Source: Lactiplantibacillus nangangensis | Lineage (GTDB): Bacteria > Bacillota > Bacilli > Lactobacillales > Lactobacillaceae | Direction: 5' to 3' | DNA length: 64,000 nt | NCBI RefSeq assembly: GCF_005405065.1 | Contig: NZ_BJDI01000002.1 | Span: 124,001-188,000 of the forward strand | Shown here: in pieces, positions 8,377 to 17,797 of the stretch | Position numbering within the stretch: position 1 is the stretch's first letter | Layout: each line of letters begins with the position of its first letter | The notes under the pieces: generated by a model | The model's input: only the letters and a program-made list of their open reading frames with translations | Told to the model about the DNA's origin: nothing | Database searches by the model: none | Translations under genes and position numbers: made by a program

Positions 8377-9306
8377 TTAATGATGATGACGTTGCTGTTT
8401 ACCAGCATTACGACCTTCATTTGGATGTGCATTTCGATTAGTCGACATTTCACCTTTAACAGGTTGTTCCGTGGCATTGACCGGTTTCGCGGCCGTTGCT
8501 TTCGGCATCTTGATCGGGTTCTTTTTCAATTCTTCTTCAACTTCGCGGCGAATCCGTGGACGGAAGTAATTGATGATCAAGGTTTGCAAGCAGGCGAATA
8601 ACCCACCGACGAAGAAGTACAAGCCTAATCCGGCTGGGGCTGACATGGTCACGAACAGAATCATGACGGGACTAACGACTAACATCGTCCGCATCGTCTT
8701 CTTTTGTTCATCAGGAATCCCAATCATGGATAAGTAACCTTGGGCTAAGTAGGATAAGAAGGCTAAAACGGCCAGTAAAAAGCTCGAATGACCTAATGCG
8801 ATACCCATAAACTTCGCGCTGGAAAGTTCTGGTGAGTAACGGATCGCATAATACAAGGCTGAGAAAATTGGAAATTGAATCAGTAGTGGTAAACAACCGA
8901 TCCCACCAGTCATACTGATACCGTTGGCCTTGTAAAGTGCCATCATATCGTTGCTAGCAGCCGCTTTTTCGGCTTGCGTCGTTGCATTTTTCTGCCGTTC
9001 TTGGATAATCGCCAACTGTGGCTTAACGGCGGCCATCTTTTCTTGTTGGTAAGTTGACTTCCGTTGTTGGTTGATCATCATTGGAAGCAAGACCAATCGA
9101 ACTAAAACTGTTAAACCGATAATAGCCCAACCGTAGTTGTTGCCAAATAGTTGTGCCAACCATTGCATGACGGCTTGACCTGGACGTGCTAAGTAATCGT
9201 AAACGAAGCCGTATGGTTTACCGTTTTTGACCTGCACACAGCCACTTAAGAAGAACACTAAACTTGATAGTGCTAGCGTGACGGTGAGGGCTTTTTTATT
9301 TTTCAC
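8377..9306 (-). CDS. yidC: Membrane protein insertase YidC (YidC2/OxaA2-type lipoprotein)
   Basis: Inserts and folds inner-membrane proteins with or after SecYEG. It begins with a lipoprotein signal whose lipobox LSGC places the lipidated cysteine at C23. The groove arginine R70 lies in transmembrane segment VLVRLVLLP, and about five transmembrane segments follow. The cytoplasmic tail is short, basic and His-rich, and contacts ribosomes in this family. At 309 residues it matches Gram-positive YidC2 better than the YidC1 usually found beside rnpA. It follows acyP at 63 bases on the same strand and probably shares its transcript. Confidence 0.92.
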   Translation of the reverse strand: MKNKKALTVTLALSSLVFFLSGCVQVKNGKPYGFVYDYLARPGQAVMQWLAQLFGNNYGWAIIGLTVLVRLVLLPMMINQQRKSTYQQEKMAAVKPQLAIIQERQKNATTQAEKAAASNDMMALYKANGISMTGGIGCLPLLIQFPIFSALYYAIRYSPELSSAKFMGIALGHSSFLLAVLAFLSYLAQGYLSMIGIPDEQKKTMRTMLVVSPVMILFVTMSAPAGLGLYFFVGGLFACLQTLIINYFRPRIRREVEEELKKNPIKMPKATAAKPVNATEQPVKGEMSTNRNAHPNEGRNAGKQQRHHH

Positions 9307-9369
9307 TTGATATTAATCCCCTTTATTTAAGTCATATAAGCTCGATGATACTAGAGATGGTAAGGGATT

Positions 9370-9642
9370 TCAATTAGTTATCCGAAAATTATGATAATTT
9401 TGCGGTTCAACGTCATTCACGATTAATTTGGTGACTTTCCCAAAATCAGTGGGAGATTGTTTAATGACATCGATAAAAACTTGTACCCGTTGATCTTCGC
9501 CTTCTGCTTCAATGAAAACTGACCCATCCATTAAGTTACGGACGATCCCATTGACGCCACATTTGTCAGCGGCGACCTTGGTTGCCCAGCGGAAGCCAAC
9601 GCCCTGGACCCGACCGCTGGCTTGGAGTGTTACTGCACGCAT
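9370..9642 (-). CDS. acyP: Acylphosphatase
   Basis: Small cytoplasmic enzyme that hydrolyses acyl phosphates. The signature GRVQGVGFR contains catalytic R18, and the substrate-water-binding N36 lies in NGIVRN. At 90 residues it is the usual full length. AGAAGGAAGTG precedes the ATG by about nine bases. It is likely co-transcribed with yidC downstream and diverges from the methyltransferase gene at 9792. Confidence 0.93.
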   Translation of the reverse strand: MRAVTLQASGRVQGVGFRWATKVAADKCGVNGIVRNLMDGSVFIEAEGEDQRVQVFIDVIKQSPTDFGKVTKLIVNDVEPQNYHNFRITN

Positions 9643-9749
9643 ACTGTCACTTCCTTCTAATAAACGATCCTGATGGGGTTATCGAATGGTTTTCGAAAAA
9701 GTCCCACACCATACTAATATAATAGCATGGAAATTCCTTCCAAGCGATA

Positions 9750-9758
9750 TGCTATACT
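9750..9758 (+). promoter_or_regulatory. extended -10 promoter of the SpoU methyltransferase
   Basis: TGCTATACT is an extended -10 element 34 bases before the start codon; no convincing -35 is present, as is common with extended -10 promoters. Confidence 0.5.
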
Positions 9759-9791
9759 TATGAAAACAACGCAGAATAGGAAGTTACAAAC

Positions 9792-10562
9792 ATGGAAAAG
9801 ATTAATTCATTGCAAAATGTGCATGTGAAGGCTTGGAAAAAGCTTCAAACCAAAAAGGGCCGGAAACAACAAGGGCTTTATTTGCTTGATGGCTGGCATT
9901 TGGTGAACGAAGCCGTCAAAGCTAAAGTGTCGATCAAGACGCTCTTGATTACCGAAAAACAATTGGCGACTGAACCTGATTTGACTCATTTTCCAGCCTT
10001 AATTGAGATCTCGGAAGAAGTTGCGAGTCATATCAGTGCGACAGTCTCGCCACAGGGTGTGTTTGCGTTGGCGGTTTTGCCTAAGCCGACCGCAGATCCA
10101 TTAGCACATTTGGACTTGAGTCGTCCATGGTTGTTGCTGGATAACGTGCAAGATCCGGGCAACATTGGGACGATGGTTCGGACGGCGGATGCAGCTGGAT
10201 TTGCTGGGGTTGCCTTTGGGAACGGGACGGTTGACATTCATCAACCTAAAGTTGAACGGGCGATGCAGGGGAGTCAATTCCATCTGCAATTGATCAGCAC
10301 GGACTTGGTTGATTTTGTGAAATTATTGCAAGCGCAAGGCGCTCCCGTCTACGGGTCTGAACTAAATCCTGAGGCAGCTCAATATTTAGATATTGACGCC
10401 CCAGCCAGTTTCGGTCTGATTATGGGTAATGAAGGTAATGGAATGAGCGACGAGCTGTTAGCGTTGACGGATAAGAATCTTTATATTCCAATCAAAGGCC
10501 GTGCCGAATCATTAAATGTCGCCATTGCGGCTGGTATCTTGATGTTTGGGCTGTATCGGTAA
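9792..10562 (+). CDS. TrmH/SpoU-family RNA 2'-O-methyltransferase (YsgA-like)
   Basis: SAM-dependent ribose methyltransferase for rRNA or tRNA with the SPOUT trefoil-knot fold. An N-terminal L30e-like RNA-binding domain spans about residues 1-95. The SpoU motifs follow in order: NVQDPGNIGTMVRTADA, LIMGNEGNGM and PIKGRAESLNVAIAAGI. In Bacillus the ortholog (ysgA) also stands just before pheST, as here. AGGAAG before ATG is a good ribosome binding site. The exact target nucleotide cannot be assigned. Confidence 0.9.
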   Translation: MEKINSLQNVHVKAWKKLQTKKGRKQQGLYLLDGWHLVNEAVKAKVSIKTLLITEKQLATEPDLTHFPALIEISEEVASHISATVSPQGVFALAVLPKPTADPLAHLDLSRPWLLLDNVQDPGNIGTMVRTADAAGFAGVAFGNGTVDIHQPKVERAMQGSQFHLQLISTDLVDFVKLLQAQGAPVYGSELNPEAAQYLDIDAPASFGLIMGNEGNGMSDELLALTDKNLYIPIKGRAESLNVAIAAGILMFGLYR

Positions 10563-10669
10563 ATTGGTATTTCCGATTGTCACTGATGATTGCATATTAA
10601 TTAATCATTATTGTGGGCAGATTATTGGTGTCTTAATGGGTTCAAATAGTGCTGAAGTTAAATAGCGCA

Positions 10670-10806
10670 GGGTGGGCTGGATGAGGCTCAGTGGTGAAAT
10701 TTTGCTTAGTCGAGGGGGTTACTCGGCTTAGTAAAAGCCCGGTTTGTGAGACCGCACTATGGCTCACAACCGTGACCACCACGTTCCAGCCTCATCCAGC
10801 CCACCC
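10670..10806. repeat. long structured intergenic inverted repeat (137 bp), first copy-like element
   Basis: Perfect 19-base arms (10670-10688 and 10788-10806; GGGTGGGCTGGATGAGGCT and its complement) enclose about 100 bases that fold further. GTGGTG/CACCAC (10691-10696 with 10777-10782) continues the outer stem. Two inner hairpins form from GTCGAG/CTCGGC and from 10740-10750 with 10763-10772. There is no open reading frame and no T-run. A second element of the same design stands at 53925-54096. Could be a small RNA, a transcript-processing site or a non-autonomous repeat. Confidence 0.7.
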
Positions 10807-10876
10807 GGAGCGGCAAGCTTAGCAAATGCAGTGTTCAGGCGATTAGTTAGAATTCAAGTCAAATTGAACAAAATAC

Positions 10877-10905
10877 TTTCAAAGTTACTTACTTTTTAGT
10901 AGAAT
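10877..10905 (+). promoter_or_regulatory. candidate promoter of the HD-domain gene
   Basis: TTTCAA, 17 bases, TAGAAT, ending 30 bases before the ATG. Confidence 0.5.
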
Positions 10906-10935
10906 AGCGGTAGTTATTAGTAAAGGGAGCTTTCA

Positions 10936-11442
10936 ATGAAAACCAATGTTTGGAAACAAGATTCCGATTACGTGGCAATTGTCGCTGACTTATTGGCCCA
11001 ACCAGCTGTTCAACGTTTAGCTGATTTTACACAACACCATCACTCGAATCGTTTAGATCATTCAATTGCAGTTTCATATGATAGTTACTTATTGGCAAAA
11101 AAGTGGCACCTCAATACGACTGCGGTAGCTCGTGCCGGGTTACTACACGATTTGTTTTATTATGATTGGCGGGAGACCAAGTTTGACTTGGGCTCGCATG
11201 CCTTTATTCATCCGCGCGTTGCGTTACGTAACGCTGAAAAGTTGACCAAATTAACGCCGATGGAAAAAGATATCATTTTAAAGCATATGTTTGGGGCAAC
11301 GTTGGCCCTGCCTAAGTATCGTGAAAGTTTGTTAGTCTCTTTAGTCGATGATTATGAAGCAGAACATGAATTTTTTGGACCATTACGTACCAAGGTGGCC
11401 AAGCAATTAGATCGGTTCCGGGGGAAAATCTCTGCCGGTTAG
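10936..11442 (+). CDS. HD-domain protein (predicted metal-dependent phosphohydrolase)
   Basis: 168 residues with an HD-superfamily metal site: H42 in RLDHSIAVS, the H71-D72 pair in AGLLHDLFYYDW, and an Asp in the late VDDYEAEHE segment. HD proteins hydrolyse phosphate esters of nucleotides or signalling molecules; the substrate here cannot be read from sequence. AAAGGGAGC precedes the ATG. The HxlR regulator starts 31 bases after the stop and is probably on the same transcript. Confidence 0.8.
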   Translation: MKTNVWKQDSDYVAIVADLLAQPAVQRLADFTQHHHSNRLDHSIAVSYDSYLLAKKWHLNTTAVARAGLLHDLFYYDWRETKFDLGSHAFIHPRVALRNAEKLTKLTPMEKDIILKHMFGATLALPKYRESLLVSLVDDYEAEHEFFGPLRTKVAKQLDRFRGKISAG

Positions 11443-11473
11443 GCCGAAAGCAGGATTATTGGAGGTCATGCAA

Positions 11474-11845
11474 ATGTCAGAAATGATGCTAGAGACGGTT
11501 GAAGACGCAACCGTGGAATCTGAATTCGAACTGTGTCCCAAATTTGAGAAGACGTTTTCTATTTTAGGTAAGAAGTGGAATGGCCTAATTATTGATGTCT
11601 TGCTCGAGGATGGGCCACAACGGTTTAAGAATTTAGCTCGCCGCATTCCGAAATGCAGCGACCGGGTTTTAGTGGTTCGTCTAAAAGAACTGGAAGCAAA
11701 TGGCATCGTTAGTCGCGTGACCCATTGTGATTCAGCTTTGATTGAATATCGGTTGACGGACAAAGGTGCTGACTTGAAACAAGTCATGGCCACGGTTCAC
11801 AACTGGTCAGATAAGTGGTACAGTCCTGCAGAATCTTGCCGTTAG
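11474..11845 (+). CDS. HxlR/DUF24-family winged-helix regulator
   Basis: 123-residue MarR-like regulator with the family signature LGKKWNGLIIDVLLEDGPQRFKN, a winged helix and the YRLTDKG hairpin. C21 sits just before this core, where YodB/HypR-type members carry a redox-sensing cysteine; further cysteines follow at PKCSD, HCDS and near the end. A frame opening at 11459 starts inside the GGAGG at 11461-11465, so the ATG at 11474, eight bases after it, is taken. Its target is unknown; redox or electrophile sensing is inference from the family. Confidence 0.85.
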   Translation: MSEMMLETVEDATVESEFELCPKFEKTFSILGKKWNGLIIDVLLEDGPQRFKNLARRIPKCSDRVLVVRLKELEANGIVSRVTHCDSALIEYRLTDKGADLKQVMATVHNWSDKWYSPAESCR

Positions 11846-11848
11846 GGC

Positions 11849-11877
11849 TTGACGCTGTGGTGACTTTGCCATAAACT
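11849..11877 (+). promoter_or_regulatory. promoter of the pheST T-box transcript
   Basis: TTGACG and TAAACT separated by exactly 17 bases, beginning just after the HxlR stop codon. Predicted transcription start is near 11884, where the T-box leader begins. Confidence 0.65.
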
Positions 11878-11883
11878 GGCATA

Positions 11884-12141
11884 GTAGATTGAAAAAGCCT
11901 TGATGAGAAATAGTAGTTAGTAGCGGCGTCCTAGGGAAGAGTGTCATCGATTGGAAGCACTCCGGCGACTTAGCTAACGAATTCACTCTCTGAGCTGAAA
12001 TTGACTATTTAGAACTTAAAAAACAATTTTCGGTACCCGGCCGTTATCCGGTGAAAGTGCGTTTGAGCCAAACAAGATTTGGCTCAACGAACAAGGGTGG
12101 TACCGCGATGACCTCGTCCCTTTTAGGATGAGGTCTTTTTT
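11884..12141 (+). ncRNA. T-box riboswitch leader, phenylalanine-specific
   Basis: The leader senses uncharged tRNA and controls readthrough into pheS. The conserved T-box AAGGGTGGTACCGCG is at 12093-12107. A preceding stem TTGAGCCAAA/TTTGGCTCAA spans 12063-12087. Stem I begins near TGATGAGAAATAGTAG. TTC at 11982-11984, in the part of stem I where specifier codons lie, fits Phe. The intrinsic terminator follows directly. Position of the specifier is by eye. Confidence 0.9.
12110..12141 (+). terminator. T-box-controlled terminator
   Basis: Ten-base stem (GACCTCGTCC/GGATGAGGTC, one G-U) followed by six Ts. Its 5' arm directly follows the T-box sequence, as expected for competition with the antiterminator. 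Confidence 0.9.
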
Positions 12142-12175
12142 GTGTCTAAGGGTAGTAAAAATTGGAGGGAACTAT

Positions 12176-13222
12176 ATGAGTTTACAAGATCGGTTAACCG
12201 AATTACGAGATCAAGGCTTAGCGGATATTAAGTCTGCGGATGTCTTGAAAAAAGTGAACCAAGTTAAGGTTGACCTGCTCGGTAAGAAAGGTCCCATTAC
12301 GGAAGTTTTACGGGGCATGCGTGATTTAACCCCTGAAGAACGGCCAAAAGTCGGCGCTTATGCCAATGAAGTTCGTGATAAGTTACAAGAAGCAATTGAG
12401 CATCGGCGTGAAGAACTAGAATTAGCTGTTCAAAATAAGCAACTAGCTGCTGAAAAGCTGGATGTGACCTTACCTGGTCGTCAAGTGCCACAAGGCCAAC
12501 CCCATGTGATCACTCAGATCATTACTGAACTTGAAGATTTGTTCATGGGAATGGGTTACCAAATCGTTGATGGTGACGAAGTTGAAGAAGATTATTATAA
12601 CTTCGAACGCTTGAACTTGCCTAAAGACCATCCGGCTCGTGATATGCAAGATACGTTCTATATTACGAAAGAAATTTTATTACGGACGCAAACGTCAGCT
12701 GACCAACCACGATCATTGGAAAATCATGATTTTTCTAAAGGCCCATTAAAGGTCTTGTCACCAGGACGTGTTTATCGTCGTGATACTGATGATGCGACCC
12801 ATTCGCATCAATTCCATCAAATCGAAGGTTTAGTCGTGGACAAACACATCACGATGGCTGATTTGAAAGGCACCTTGACCTTAGTTGCAAACGAATTGTT
12901 CGGTGATCAATTTGAAGTTCGGTTACGACCAAGTTACTTCCCATTCACGGAACCTTCCGTTGAAGCTGATGTCACTTGTTTCAATTGTAATGGTAAGGGT
13001 TGTGCCGTCTGCAAACAGACTGGTTGGATCGAAGTCTTGGGTGCCGGAATGGTGCATCCACGCGTCTTAGAAATGTCTGGCATTGACCCAGAAGTCTATG
13101 GCGGGTTTGCCTTTGGCTTAGGCCCAGATCGTTTCGCAATGTTGAAATACGGTGTTGACGATATCCGGAACTTCTACTTAAATGATGTTCGGTTCTTGTC
13201 ACAGTTTTACAAGAAAGGTTAG
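12176..13222 (+). CDS. pheS: Phenylalanine--tRNA ligase alpha subunit
   Basis: Catalytic subunit of the alpha2-beta2 class II synthetase that charges tRNA-Phe. An N-terminal coiled coil (about residues 1-90) binds tRNA, and the class II core carries motif 2 around [24 protein letters not shown] four-cysteine cluster ([12 protein letters not shown]) precedes the GxGxGxxR-like motif 3 ([11 protein letters not shown]). A longer frame starts at 12128 inside the terminator; the ATG at 12176 after GGAGGGA is clearly right and gives 348 residues. pheT follows nine bases on. Confidence 0.97.
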   Translation: MSLQDRLTELRDQGLADIKSADVLKKVNQVKVDLLGKKGPITEVLRGMRDLTPEERPKVGAYANEVRDKLQEAIEHRREELELAVQNKQLAAEKLDVTLPGRQVPQGQPHVITQIITELEDLFMGMGYQIVDGDEVEEDYYNFERLNLPKDHPARDMQDTFYITKEILLRTQTSADQPRSLENHDFSKGPLKVLSPGRVYRRDTDDATHSHQFHQIEGLVVDKHITMADLKGTLTLVANELFGDQFEVRLRPSYFPFTEPSVEADVTCFNCNGKGCAVCKQTGWIEVLGAGMVHPRVLEMSGIDPEVYGGFAFGLGPDRFAMLKYGVDDIRNFYLNDVRFLSQFYKKG

Positions 13223-13231
13223 GCTGGCCCA

Positions 13232-15649
13232 ATGAGAATATCTTATGCATGGTTACGTGATTATTTAAAGCTGGACATTCCAGCCGACGAATTAGCAGAA
13301 AAAATTGAACGGACGGCCGTCGAAGTTGACGGCGTGATCCGGCCAAGCGAAGGCTTGAAGAAGGTCGTCGTTGGGGACGTGCTCGAATGCGTGCCACATC
13401 CTGACTCTGACCATTTACACATTTGCCAAGTTGATGTGGGTGAGGATGATCCCATTCAAATCGTTTGTGGGGCACCGAACGTCGCTGCCGGTGAAAAAGT
13501 GATTGTGGCATTGCCAAATTCTTGGATCGGCAATCACACGAAAATCAAGCGGAGCAAGATGCGGGGCGTGGTCTCTAACGGGATGTTATGTGCCTTGGAT
13601 GAACTCGGTTTTGATGAAAAGTTAGTGCCAAAAGAAGTTGCTGACGGCATCTTTATTTTGCCAGCCGAGGCTAAACCTGGTGAACCAGTCTTTTCTTACA
13701 TTGGGATGGATGATGAAATTATTGATATGTCCGTCACGCCTAACCGTGGAGATATGTTAAGCATGAACGGCACAGCGCACGAATTAGCGGCCATTTATGA
13801 CCAAGCGCCAACGATGCCAACGGTTGACTTGCATGAAGATGCGAGTGAATTAGCCGATGATGAACTCAATGTCACGGTGCAAGCTGATGAACAAGCAGTG
13901 CCGATGTACAAAATGCGATTGATCAAAAACGTAACCATCAAACCAAGTCCATTATGGCTTCAAATTCGAATTTGGAACGCTGGAATGCGGCCAATCAATA
14001 ATGTGGTCGATGCGACGAACTACATTTTGATGCAATATGGACAACCATTACACGCGTTTGACTTCAATAGCTTAACTAAGGGCCAAGTAAATGTGCGTTT
14101 TGCTAAAGCAGGCGAGCAATTAACGACTTTGGATGGCGAAGAACGGGAATTGGCTGCGACTGATTTGGTTATTTGTAGTGATGATCGGCCAATTTGTTTG
14201 GCTGGGACCATGGGTGGCTTGGATAGTGAAGTCACTGACAAGACCACTGCCATTGCGCTTGAAAGTGCGATCTTTGATGCGGTCAAGATTCGGAAGACCG
14301 CGCACAATCACAATTTGCACAGTGAAGCCTCAATGCGTTATGAACGTGGAATTGACCACAGTGCCACTGAAACAGCTTTAGATGCAGCCGCTGCATTAAT
14401 CGCTAAATTAAGCGATGGGACTGTGACAACTGGGGTTGTTGTTGGTCGGGATGAAGATGTTCAACCAGTCGTTGTTAAAATTAGTTTGAGCCGGATCAAC
14501 CATGTCTTAGGGACTGACTTATCTTTGGATACAGTCGCAGCGATTTTCCGCCGCTTAGACTTTCCAACCACGATCGATGGTGACACGTATACTGTGACTG
14601 TCCCAGCACGGCGTTGGGATATTCATATTCCCGCTGATTTGATAGAAGAAGTGGCTCGGTTATATGGCTATGATAATTTGCCATCAACTTTGCCAACTGG
14701 TCAACCAACAATTGGTCGACTCAACGAAACGCAACAAATTATTCGTGACTCTCGGAAGCTCATGGAAAGTGCCGGTTTGACGCAAGCGATTAGTTATTCA
14801 TTGACGACCGAAGCTAAAGCCAAAGCGTTTGCGTTGCATGCGAGTGAAGTCACCAAACTCGATTTCCCAATGAGTTCAGAGCGGTCAGCCTTACGTTTGA
14901 ATTTGATCTCTGGCTTGTTAGATGACTTAGCTTACAACAATGCCCGTAAAGAGCATGATGTGGCCTTATATGAAGAAGGTCGGGTCTTCTTTAGCCAGCC
15001 AGAACAAGTCCGGCCAAAGGAAGTTGAACATATTGCCGGTGCCATTACCGGATCAATGGTACAAACGGCTTGGGATACCGCTGCCACTCCTGTTGATTTC
15101 TATCAAATTAAGGGAATCGTTGCGGGTTATCTCAAGAGTTTAGCATTGGCGGCCCCAGTGAGCTATGTGGCAACCACGGCACATCCTGAAATGCATCCCG
15201 GTCGAACGGCTGATATTTATGTTGGCGAAGATTTAGTTGGTTTTGTTGGGGAAATTCATCCAGCCACCGCTAAAGCTTACAAGGTTCGTGAGACGTATGT
15301 CTTTGAATTAGATTTAGATGCCTTGATTGCCCAACCAAAAGAGCATCAACAATATCAAACCATTTCGAAGTTCCCAAGCATTACGCGAGACGTTGCTATG
15401 TTAATTGATGACCAAGTGACGAATGCCGCAATTGTTAAGTTGATTAAGGACAAGGGTGGCGCTCACCTTCGTAAGGTCCAACTCTTTGACGTTTATAACG
15501 GCAAGAATGTGCCAGCTGGTAAGAAGTCATTGGCTTATACCTTGACTTATCAAGACCAAAACGGCACCTTAGTAGATGAAGAAATCAACAAAGCGTTTGA
15601 AAAGGTCTTAACCGCCTTGACAGAAACTTTAGGTGCAGAAATTCGTTAA
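13232..15649 (+). CDS. pheT: Phenylalanine--tRNA ligase beta subunit
   Basis: 805-residue editing and tRNA-binding subunit, full length. Domains in order: EMAP-II-like tRNA-binding domain (about 40-155, PHPDSDHLHICQVDVG), B3/B4 editing domain (about 210-400), B5 DNA-binding-like domain (about 405-480), inactive synthetase core, and the C-terminal ferredoxin-fold anticodon-binding domain (about 710-805, SKFPSITRDVAM). It is co-transcribed with pheS under the T-box. Confidence 0.97.
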   Translation: MRISYAWLRDYLKLDIPADELAEKIERTAVEVDGVIRPSEGLKKVVVGDVLECVPHPDSDHLHICQVDVGEDDPIQIVCGAPNVAAGEKVIVALPNSWIGNHTKIKRSKMRGVVSNGMLCALDELGFDEKLVPKEVADGIFILPAEAKPGEPVFSYIGMDDEIIDMSVTPNRGDMLSMNGTAHELAAIYDQAPTMPTVDLHEDASELADDELNVTVQADEQAVPMYKMRLIKNVTIKPSPLWLQIRIWNAGMRPINNVVDATNYILMQYGQPLHAFDFNSLTKGQVNVRFAKAGEQLTTLDGEERELAATDLVICSDDRPICLAGTMGGLDSEVTDKTTAIALESAIFDAVKIRKTAHNHNLHSEASMRYERGIDHSATETALDAAAALIAKLSDGTVTTGVVVGRDEDVQPVVVKISLSRINHVLGTDLSLDTVAAIFRRLDFPTTIDGDTYTVTVPARRWDIHIPADLIEEVARLYGYDNLPSTLPTGQPTIGRLNETQQIIRDSRKLMESAGLTQAISYSLTTEAKAKAFALHASEVTKLDFPMSSERSALRLNLISGLLDDLAYNNARKEHDVALYEEGRVFFSQPEQVRPKEVEHIAGAITGSMVQTAWDTAATPVDFYQIKGIVAGYLKSLALAAPVSYVATTAHPEMHPGRTADIYVGEDLVGFVGEIHPATAKAYKVRETYVFELDLDALIAQPKEHQQYQTISKFPSITRDVAMLIDDQVTNAAIVKLIKDKGGAHLRKVQLFDVYNGKNVPAGKKSLAYTLTYQDQNGTLVDEEINKAFEKVLTALTETLGAEIR

Positions 15650-15657
15650 TATTGATG

Positions 15658-15696
15658 AACCAGTCAGTGTCACCGAGAGGGACCTGACTGGTTTTT
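15658..15696 (+). terminator. terminator after pheT
   Basis: Perfect ten-base stem AACCAGTCAG/CTGACTGGTT followed by a run of Ts. Confidence 0.85.
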
Positions 15697-15821
15697 CGTA
15701 ATTTGCCATTGTCGGATGTTGAAACGCGGGTTACGTCATTAATTTGGCATTAATTCAGTTTGATAATGCTAAAAAAGACTAAAAGTCTTTCAGAAATCGT
15801 GCAAAGCCTGCGGTAGTTTTG

Positions 15822-15827
15822 TATAAT
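15822..15827 (+). promoter_or_regulatory. -10 box of the mltG-udk promoter
   Basis: Consensus TATAAT 40 bases before the start codon; the hexamer 17 bases upstream (GTGCAA) is a poor -35. Confidence 0.5.
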
Positions 15828-15861
15828 TGATAAGATTAATCAATAGATGGAGGGGCGAATT

Positions 15862-17043
15862 TTGAATAACGACCAAAATAATCAGGATCAACAAGACAAC
15901 GGATCGGCCGACCAACCAAATCGGCTCGTCCAGAAACAGCGGAAGTCTTTTTCCAAACACGTCATTGGCGGCGTGATTGGTATTTTGGTAGCATTAGTCG
16001 TCATTATCGGCTTTCTTGGGTATCGCTATTTTGATAATGCCACGCAGCCATTGAATAAGAGTGATCAACGTGTCGTTCAAGTTGAGATTCCATTTGGCGC
16101 TAACGGTAAAAAGATTGCTGATATTTTGCAGTCGCAAAAAGTGATCAAGAGCGGCTTCGTATTTGAATATTGGACCAAAGCACATAACTTATCCAATTTC
16201 CATGCGGGCTACTATCAATTGAAACCGTCAATGTCACTTTCACAAATTGCGAAAGCCTTGAATAAAGGCGGCTCATCCGAACCAATCCAAAGTTCCACGG
16301 GTAAGGTGCTGGTTGTGGAAGGCAGTCAAATCAAGACGATTGCTAAAACGATTGAAAAGCAGACTGACTTTACCTCACAAGAGTTTTTGGCTTTGATGAA
16401 AGATGAGACTTTTGTGAAATCGTTGGCGAAGAAGTATCCAGATTTACTTGGCTCAGCAATGAATGCTAAGCAAGTTCGTTACCGGTTGGAAGGTTACTTA
16501 TTCCCAGCAACTTATACAGCGGATAAGAAAACTACGCTGAAGTCCTTGGTGACCCAAATGGTAGCCAAGACTGATGTTGAAATGCAACCATACTACGCAA
16601 AAATTAAGAAGGAAAAGCTATCAGTACAAGAAGTGATGACTTTGGCTTCGTTAGTTGAACGTGAGGGTAGTACGAACAAAGACCGGCGTTTGATTGCTGG
16701 GGTCTTCTTGAATCGGTTAGACTCGAAATGGCGTTTAGATTCTGATATTTCAGTCTTTTATGCAATCAATTCAAGTAAATCGACCTTGACGGCAAAGGAT
16801 CTACAATCAACGTCACCGTATAATTTACGGTTGCACCTTGGTTATGGCCCGGGACCTTTCAATAGTCCTAGCTTGATGTCGATTAAGGCAGTGCTTGATC
16901 CAGCGGAACGGTCCAAAGATTACATGTACTTTGTTGCGGATTTAAAGACGGGTAAAGTGTACTACGCTAAAGATGCAGCTGGACATGCGGCTAATATTAA
17001 AAAAGTTGCCAAGCATAACGGCACAGATGAAAACGGACAATAA
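15862..17043 (+). CDS. mltG: Endolytic murein transglycosylase MltG (YceG-like)
   Basis: Membrane-anchored lytic transglycosylase that cuts nascent glycan strands and terminates their growth. A hydrophilic Asn/Gln/Asp-rich cytoplasmic stretch precedes one transmembrane helix at about residues 35-58. A LysM-like region and the YceG catalytic domain follow, with the glutamate of SLVEREGST as likely catalytic residue. The first ATG (15847) overlaps the GGAGGGG site, so TTG at 15862, six bases after it, is chosen; this gives 393 residues. The stop overlaps the udk start. Confidence 0.92.
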   Translation: MNNDQNNQDQQDNGSADQPNRLVQKQRKSFSKHVIGGVIGILVALVVIIGFLGYRYFDNATQPLNKSDQRVVQVEIPFGANGKKIADILQSQKVIKSGFVFEYWTKAHNLSNFHAGYYQLKPSMSLSQIAKALNKGGSSEPIQSSTGKVLVVEGSQIKTIAKTIEKQTDFTSQEFLALMKDETFVKSLAKKYPDLLGSAMNAKQVRYRLEGYLFPATYTADKKTTLKSLVTQMVAKTDVEMQPYYAKIKKEKLSVQEVMTLASLVEREGSTNKDRRLIAGVFLNRLDSKWRLDSDISVFYAINSSKSTLTAKDLQSTSPYNLRLHLGYGPGPFNSPSLMSIKAVLDPAERSKDYMYFVADLKTGKVYYAKDAAGHAANIKKVAKHNGTDENGQ

Positions 17044-17690
17044 TGAGGTTAAAGACAGAGATGAGTGAAAATAAACATCGTCGCCCGATCGTGATTGGCG
17101 TGACGGGTGGTTCCGGTAGTGGAAAAACAACGGTCAGCAAGGCTATTTACAATCAATTATCCGGACAATCACTATTAATTTTGCAACAAGATTCATATTA
17201 CAATGATCAAAGCGAGATGACGATGGCGGAACGACGCGCTGTCAACTACGACCATCCGCTCGCATTTGATACGGAGTTGATGATCAAACAGATCAAGCAG
17301 TTAATCAATTACGAACCCATTGAAAAGCCAGTCTACGATTATGAACAATCCACACGTAGCAGTCACACGATTCATCAAGAACCACGCGACGTCATTATCG
17401 TTGAAGGGGTCTTGATTTTAGATGATCAACGGATGCGTGATTTGATGGACATCAAAGTGTTTGTCGATACGGATGATGATATTCGGATTATTCGGCGGAT
17501 TCAACGTGATATCAAAGAACGTGGGCGGACACTAGACTGGGTCATTGAGCAGTATTTGGCGACCGTGAAACCGATGTATCATCAATTTGTGGAACCAACC
17601 AAGCGTTATGCTGACATTATTGTGCCAGAAGGTGGCGAGAATGAAGTTGCCATCGATTTGTTAACGACCAAGGTTCGGTCAATTTTATAA
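17043..17690 (+). CDS. udk: Uridine kinase
   Basis: Phosphorylates uridine and cytidine in pyrimidine salvage. The P-loop GGSGSGKTT lies about 25 residues from the start, with the DSYY substrate segment and the RRIQRD lid region following. At 215 residues the length is normal. The start ATG overlaps the mltG stop (TAATG); an in-frame ATG at 17061 (MSENKH) is an equally plausible start because neither has a strong ribosome binding site. Bacillus also keeps mltG, udk and greA close together. Confidence 0.94.
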   Translation: MRLKTEMSENKHRRPIVIGVTGGSGSGKTTVSKAIYNQLSGQSLLILQQDSYYNDQSEMTMAERRAVNYDHPLAFDTELMIKQIKQLINYEPIEKPVYDYEQSTRSSHTIHQEPRDVIIVEGVLILDDQRMRDLMDIKVFVDTDDDIRIIRRIQRDIKERGRTLDWVIEQYLATVKPMYHQFVEPTKRYADIIVPEGGENEVAIDLLTTKVRSIL

Positions 17691-17797
17691 ATTTAACTCG
17701 CAACAGTCTATTTTTCGAATTTGGCAGTTTACAATTAAAATTCGACATGGTAGGCTGTTCTCTGTTAACTATTTAAAGAAATAGAGGAGTGGAAACA

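Noticed and set aside
12981-13517. 178-codon minus-strand frame across pheS-pheT
   Set aside because: It lies fully antisense to two certain genes, is His/Arg-rich as expected for an antisense shadow, and has no start signals.
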